NCBI GenBank assembly: GCA_900757265.1
Contig: CAAENW010000111.1
Location: 1 to 9,253, forward strand
Length of the DNA: 9,253 nucleotides
DNA from: an uncultured Collinsella sp.
GTDB lineage: Bacteria; Actinomycetota; Coriobacteriia; Coriobacteriales; Coriobacteriaceae
Direction: 5' to 3'
Below the pieces are notes generated by a model. The model saw only the letters and a list, made by a program, of their open reading frames with translations. It was not told the DNA's origin and searched no databases. The stretch's first letter is position 1; each line of letters starts with the position of its first letter. The translations under genes were made by a program, and so were the position numbers. Shown in pieces: positions 7,414-9,253 of the stretch.

Positions 7414-7436
7414 CTTGCTCCTCCTTTCAAAATGTA

Positions 7437-7487
7437 TGTACGCACTTTGGATTTCACGTACAGAATGTCAGGGTTTCATTCCTGACA
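7437..7487 (-). other. Two tandem hairpins between EIIB and EIIC
   Basis: TGTCAGG (7466-7472) and CCTGACA (7481-7487) form a perfect seven-pair stem with an eight-base loop. TGTACG (7437-7442) and CGTACA (7457-7462) form a second, six-pair stem with a 14-base loop. Neither is followed by a T-run, so they are not ordinary terminators. They fill most of the only long gap in the operon, just before the strong EIIC ribosome binding site, and may mark message processing or uneven expression. Confidence 0.5.
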
Positions 7488-7503
7488 ACGTGGATCATGA
7501 GGA

Positions 7504-7986
7504 TTACGAGAAGAGCTTGCTCGTGTCCTCAACAGGCGTGCTCGGAACGCGCCTGATCTCCAACTCCACCCCCAATTCCTGCAGCTCTTTAAACGCAGCG
7601 ACATCCTCGTCGTTAACTGCGACGGAGGTGGCGACTTGGCGCTTTCCTTCCGACATGTGCATGTTGCCGATGTTTACCTTCTTTATAGGCACACCGCCCT
7701 TGACGAGCGTAAGCACGTCTTCCGGTGTTTCGGCCACGATGAAGATCTTCTGGCGCGGGCTCGCCTTGCCGATGACGTCGATGGTCTTCTGCAGGGAGAA
7801 GAAACGCGTAGCAACGCCGGTGGGAGCGGCCATCTTCATGAGGTTCTGGCGCATGGTGTTGTTCGACACGTCGTCGTTGGCGACGAGGATGAGGTTGGAG
7901 CCCAGGGTGGAGTTCCACTGGGTGGCAACCTGACCATGAACCAGTCGGTTATCGATGCGGGTAAGAAGAATGTTGGGTTCTGCCAT
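7504..7986 (-). CDS. PTS mannose/fructose/sorbose family transporter subunit IIB (AgaV-like)
   Basis: EIIB is the cytoplasmic subunit that takes phosphate from EIIA and passes it to the sugar. The 160-residue protein has the standard phosphorylation site RIDNRLVHGQV (residues 10-20), with H17 as the phosphorylated histidine. Further stretches KTIDVIGKASPRQKIFIV (67-84) and VNIGNMHMSEGKRQ (104-117) resemble AgaV, the EIIB of the E. coli N-acetylgalactosamine system, from memory of that sequence. The NIGNMH loop is a family mark near the active site. The length is normal. The start is the ATG at 7986 with AAAGGAAG nine bases upstream. It lies 36 bases after the YajC-like gene in the same operon. 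As a separate polypeptide from EIIA it follows the Aga/Sor-type architecture rather than the fused EIIAB of ManX. Confidence 0.94.
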   Translation of the reverse strand: MAEPNILLTRIDNRLVHGQVATQWNSTLGSNLILVANDDVSNNTMRQNLMKMAAPTGVATRFFSLQKTIDVIGKASPRQKIFIVAETPEDVLTLVKGGVPIKKVNIGNMHMSEGKRQVATSVAVNDEDVAAFKELQELGVELEIRRVPSTPVEDTSKLFS

Positions 7987-8022
7987 GTTGATCAGCTTCC
8001 TTTCGTTATTTGCTGACGACAG

Positions 8023-8304
8023 TTACTTGATCTCCTGAATCGCGTAACGCGAAACATCTACGACGGCACCGGATCGGACTTTAATCTGGACCTTTTCGCC
8101 TTCGATGCCTTTGACGGTTCCGTAGATACCGCCGGCGAAAAGAACCTCCTGACCCGGCTTGAGCTCCGTGTGCAGCTCCTTGAAGTACTTCTGCTTCTTC
8201 TTCATGTTGATTTGCGACCAGATGGTGTAAATCAAGCCCATGATGACAAGCAGGCCCAAAAGAGCGACCGAGGAACTCAGAACACTGGCTCCGAAATCGG
8301 CCAT
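8023..8304 (-). CDS. yajC: YajC-like single-span membrane protein in the PTS operon
   Basis: This 93-residue protein has one N-terminal membrane helix (about residues 9-30), a basic MKKKQKY patch after it (34-40), and a small soluble domain. The stretch LKPGQEVLFAGGIYGTVKGI (48-67) and VVDVSRYAI (81-89) are the hallmarks of YajC, the accessory subunit of the SecDF-YajC translocase. The ordinary yajC gene normally lies near tgt or secDF, not in a sugar operon. Here it is wedged between EIIA and EIIB, with its ATG overlapping the EIIA stop (TAATG), so it is translated with the PTS. YajC-like genes also occur in the streptococcal hyaluronan-fragment PTS operon, so this arrangement has a precedent. 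A role in inserting or stabilising EIIC/EIID is inference; nobody could tell from this sequence alone whether it also serves Sec. Confidence 0.88.
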   Translation of the reverse strand: MADFGASVLSSSVALLGLLVIMGLIYTIWSQINMKKKQKYFKELHTELKPGQEVLFAGGIYGTVKGIEGEKVQIKVRSGAVVDVSRYAIQEIK

Positions 8305-8747
8305 TAGATGCCGTCCTCGTCGCCGAAGATATCCTCTTCCTCGGCACCAGCGACGGAAGCGACCGTCTGGGCGGTGATGCCCGTCTGGCCAACGGTCACG
8401 GCCTGCTCGCCAAGCTCGGCGAGCGTGGCGTTGCCGCGGAGGAACAGAAGCTCAATAACCATGGGAAGGTTAGTTCCAGTCAGAATCTCGACGTTGTCGA
8501 CATCCTGGGCAATCATCATTGCCTGGTTGAACGGGGTACCACCAAGCAGGTCGGTAAAGACGAGCACGCCATCGCACTCCTCGCGCATGGCGGTAATAGC
8601 GGCGCGGAGATCCTCACCGTAGGAAGCAGCCTGGTCGCCCTCAAAAGGAACGACGGTAAAAGCGGGCTGGTCGCCAGCGACCATAGCGATAGCGCTTGCG
8701 AGGCCGGGTGCGAACTGTCCATGACCGGTAAGAATAAAGCCAACCAT
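8304..8747 (-). CDS. PTS mannose-family transporter subunit IIA
   Basis: EIIA accepts phosphate from HPr and passes it to EIIB in the cytoplasm. The 147-residue protein is a stand-alone EIIA of the mannose family. The N-terminal FILTGHGQFAPGL (4-16) carries the phosphorylated histidine H9, and VFTDLLGGTPFNQA (63-76) is the second family motif, with D66 expected to hydrogen-bond the histidine. Length is normal for a single domain. The last 13 residues are acidic (EEEDIFGDEDGI) and look like a flexible tail. It is the first gene of the PTS operon, starting at the ATG at 8747 with AAGGGA upstream, after a leader of about 138 bases. Its stop overlaps the YajC start by one base. The mannose-family call is certain; sugar specificity comes from the other subunits and the context. 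Confidence 0.94.
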   Translation of the reverse strand: MVGFILTGHGQFAPGLASAIAMVAGDQPAFTVVPFEGDQAASYGEDLRAAITAMREECDGVLVFTDLLGGTPFNQAMMIAQDVDNVEILTGTNLPMVIELLFLRGNATLAELGEQAVTVGQTGITAQTVASVAGAEEEDIFGDEDGI

Positions 8748-8757
8748 TCAAATTTCC

Positions 8758-8799
8758 CTTCCGAAGGTGTGTACGATACGAGTCCGATGTTTTCGGAAG
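8758..8799 (-). promoter_or_regulatory. Leader hairpin next to the EIIA ribosome binding site
   Basis: CTTCCGAA and TTCGGAAG (8758-8765 and 8792-8799) are perfect inverted repeats 26 bases apart. In the PTS message the second arm runs into the GGAAGGG that serves as EIIA ribosome binding site, so the stem would partly cover it. An eight-pair stem with a long loop is of modest stability, so its effect is uncertain. Confidence 0.4.
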
Positions 8800-8843
8800 C
8801 CAGCGGGTAGGTGCCCTTAAAGCTTCTTGGAAAGCGTTCTTTA

Positions 8844-8875
8844 AGACCAGTGGTCTCTCAACTGGTAGTAACCAC
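8844..8875. promoter_or_regulatory. Operator 2, GntR-type sites in the PTS leader
   Basis: CTGGTAGTAACCAC (8862-8875) repeats the first 13 bases of operator 1. Next to it AGACCAGTGGTCT (8844-8856) is a perfect palindrome built from related half-sites (ACCAGT). Both lie about 10-41 bases after the predicted PTS transcription start. The local GntR regulator is the expected binder; two adjacent sites could give cooperative repression. Confidence 0.68.
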
Positions 8876-8891
8876 GTGACGTGTTGTTGTC

Positions 8892-8900
8892 ACTATATCA
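8892..8900 (-). promoter_or_regulatory. PTS operon promoter (extended -10)
   Basis: On the minus strand TGATATAGT has the TG-N-TATAAT extended -10 pattern with one mismatch. No good -35 box lies 16-18 bases upstream, so an activator may be needed. Transcription would begin near 8885, just upstream of operator 2. Confidence 0.5.
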
Positions 8901-8947
8901 CCACAGAAGAGGTCGCTTTCGCTGATTCACACAGTAAAACGTTTTTG

Positions 8948-8980
8948 CGCCGTTCACGGCGAAAAATCGACCGTTTACCG
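8948..8980. repeat. Palindromic motif cluster A (two CCGTTYACSG sites)
   Basis: CCGTTCACGG (8950-8959, within a longer palindrome CGCCGTTCACGGCG at 8948-8961 flanked by T5 and A5 runs) and CCGTTTACCG (8971-8980) have centres 21 bases apart, two helical turns. They lie about 70 and 91 bases upstream of the predicted PTS start. No T-run follows on either strand, so this is not a terminator; a protein-binding site is more likely. Confidence 0.6.
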
Positions 8981-9139
8981 CTCGTTAACACTTCTACCTG
9001 CGGTTTTGTAATCGTTTTGAAATGCCTTGGCCAAAGATCGGAACTTTTTTCGTGTCTAAACAACGCAGGGTGGCTAAAAATGGCGTGTAGAAAAAATGCA
9101 GGTCATTGTGAAGATTTGTGAATTGGTCTTTTTGACTTA
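8981..9139. other. Intergenic stretch without recognised gene
   Basis: The 502 bases from 8748 to 9249 hold no gene. Apart from the promoter, operator and repeat features listed, this central part is A/T-rich with T- and A-runs and a short TTGGCCAA palindrome at 9028-9035. A small frame reading across 8876-9121 has no ribosome binding site or recognisable product. I see no further structure here. Confidence 0.5.
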
Positions 9140-9168
9140 ATACCAGTTAGAACCAGTTTCGATATTAT
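9140..9168 (+). promoter_or_regulatory. Possible promoter of the divergent right-edge gene, overlapped by GntR-type half-sites
   Basis: TATTAT (9163-9168) is a fair -10 box; 17 bases upstream is ATACCA (9140-9145), a weak -35 like the CTACCA of the agaS promoter. ACCAGT-TAGA-ACCAGT (9142-9157) has the half-site and spacing of the GntR operators but as a direct rather than inverted repeat. TTGACT at 9132-9137 is a better -35 sequence but is 25 bases from the -10, too far. Confidence 0.42.
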
Positions 9169-9219
9169 CGGTGAACGGTAGTTTTTGACCGTTCACCGGT
9201 TATTTGCAATCGTTTACGG
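9167..9219. repeat. Palindromic motif cluster B (three CCGTTYACSG sites, two forming a long inverted repeat)
   Basis: CGGTGAACGG (9169-9178), CCGTTCACCG (9189-9198) and TCGTTTACGG (9210-9219) are copies of the cluster A motif, with centres 20 and 21 bases apart. The first two form an 11-pair perfect inverted repeat (9169-9179 with 9188-9198) with an eight-base AGTTTTTG loop. The array starts right after the predicted -10 box and runs down toward the start codon at 9250, a position suited to repression. Confidence 0.62.
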
Positions 9220-9238
9220 CCGTTTTCCAGGATGAATT

Positions 9239-9253
9239 GAGGATACCCGATGA
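9239..9253 (+). CDS. Start of a divergent plus-strand gene (ribosome binding site and start codon only)
   Basis: GAGGA at 9239-9243 is followed after six bases by ATG at 9250-9252, the last codon in the window. The promoter-like and repeat elements upstream support a real gene reading right. Its product is unknown; a gene in the same sugar system or a second regulator is plausible from position alone. Confidence 0.45.
   Translation, partial: EDTR

Noticed and set aside
8829..8842. CcpA-type cre site (GGAAAGCGTTCTTT)
   Set aside because: The core GCG is present, but the left T and the right-hand WNCA part do not match, and CcpA is not expected if the host is a Coriobacteriia member.
8942..8966. 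Terminator at the TTTTTG-CGCCGTTCACGGCG-AAAAA palindrome
   Set aside because: On both strands the stem is followed by A's, not T's, and no gene ends nearby.
8876..9121. Small plus-strand frame in the divergent intergenic region
   Set aside because: It spans promoter and palindrome elements, has no ribosome binding site before its start and no recognisable content.
1..9253. CRISPR array, tRNA, rRNA, insertion sequence or prophage genes
   Set aside because: I found no regularly spaced long direct repeats, no tRNA- or rRNA-like stretches and no transposase or integrase-like frames.

Overview
The window looks like part of a sugar-utilisation locus from a GC-rich, gut-type bacterium. A mannose-family PTS, an AgaS-type isomerase, a LacC-type kinase and a GntR/HutC regulator, together with base composition, suggest a Coriobacteriia member such as Collinsella. 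That taxonomic guess is inference and no rRNA or marker gene is present to confirm it.

Layout. Nearly everything reads on the minus strand. From right to left, a PTS operon (EIIA, a YajC-like protein, EIIB, EIIC, EIID; about 8885 to 5541) ends in a strong terminator at 5441-5474. It is followed by a GntR/UTRA regulator with its own promoter, then agaS with a perfect TATAAT box, a terminator at 3293-3324, and nagA. A plus-strand flavodoxin gene (1395-1979) converges on nagA, separated by a terminator at 2011-2051. At the left edge a minus-strand LacX-type aldose epimerase precedes the N-terminal third of a LacC-type tagatose-6-phosphate kinase that runs off the window. At the right edge a plus-strand gene begins, but only its ribosome binding site and start codon are visible.

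How the genes fit together. The PTS would import and 6-phosphorylate an amino sugar. NagA removes the acetyl group, AgaS deaminates and isomerises galactosamine-6-phosphate to tagatose-6-phosphate, and the LacC-type kinase makes tagatose-1,6-bisphosphate. AgaS in place of NagB, plus a LacC-type kinase and an EIIB/EIIC that resemble AgaV/AgaW, point to N-acetylgalactosamine or galactosamine (host mucin or galactosaminoglycan sugar) rather than N-acetylglucosamine. The bisphosphate aldolase is not in the window.

Regulation. The same 13-base string, CTGGTAGTAACCA, lies at the agaS promoter and in the PTS leader. It fits the ACTGGT-N4-ACCAGT layout of NagR/DasR-type operators and is the likely target of the local GntR protein. 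The 502-base region between EIIA and the divergent gene also carries five copies of a different palindromic motif, CCGTTYACSG, in two clusters with centres 20-21 bases apart. No gene in the window explains it, and it is the most unusual signal here. Other oddities are an acidic insertion of about 80 residues in EIID, a YajC-like protein inside the PTS operon, and several hairpins at operon junctions.
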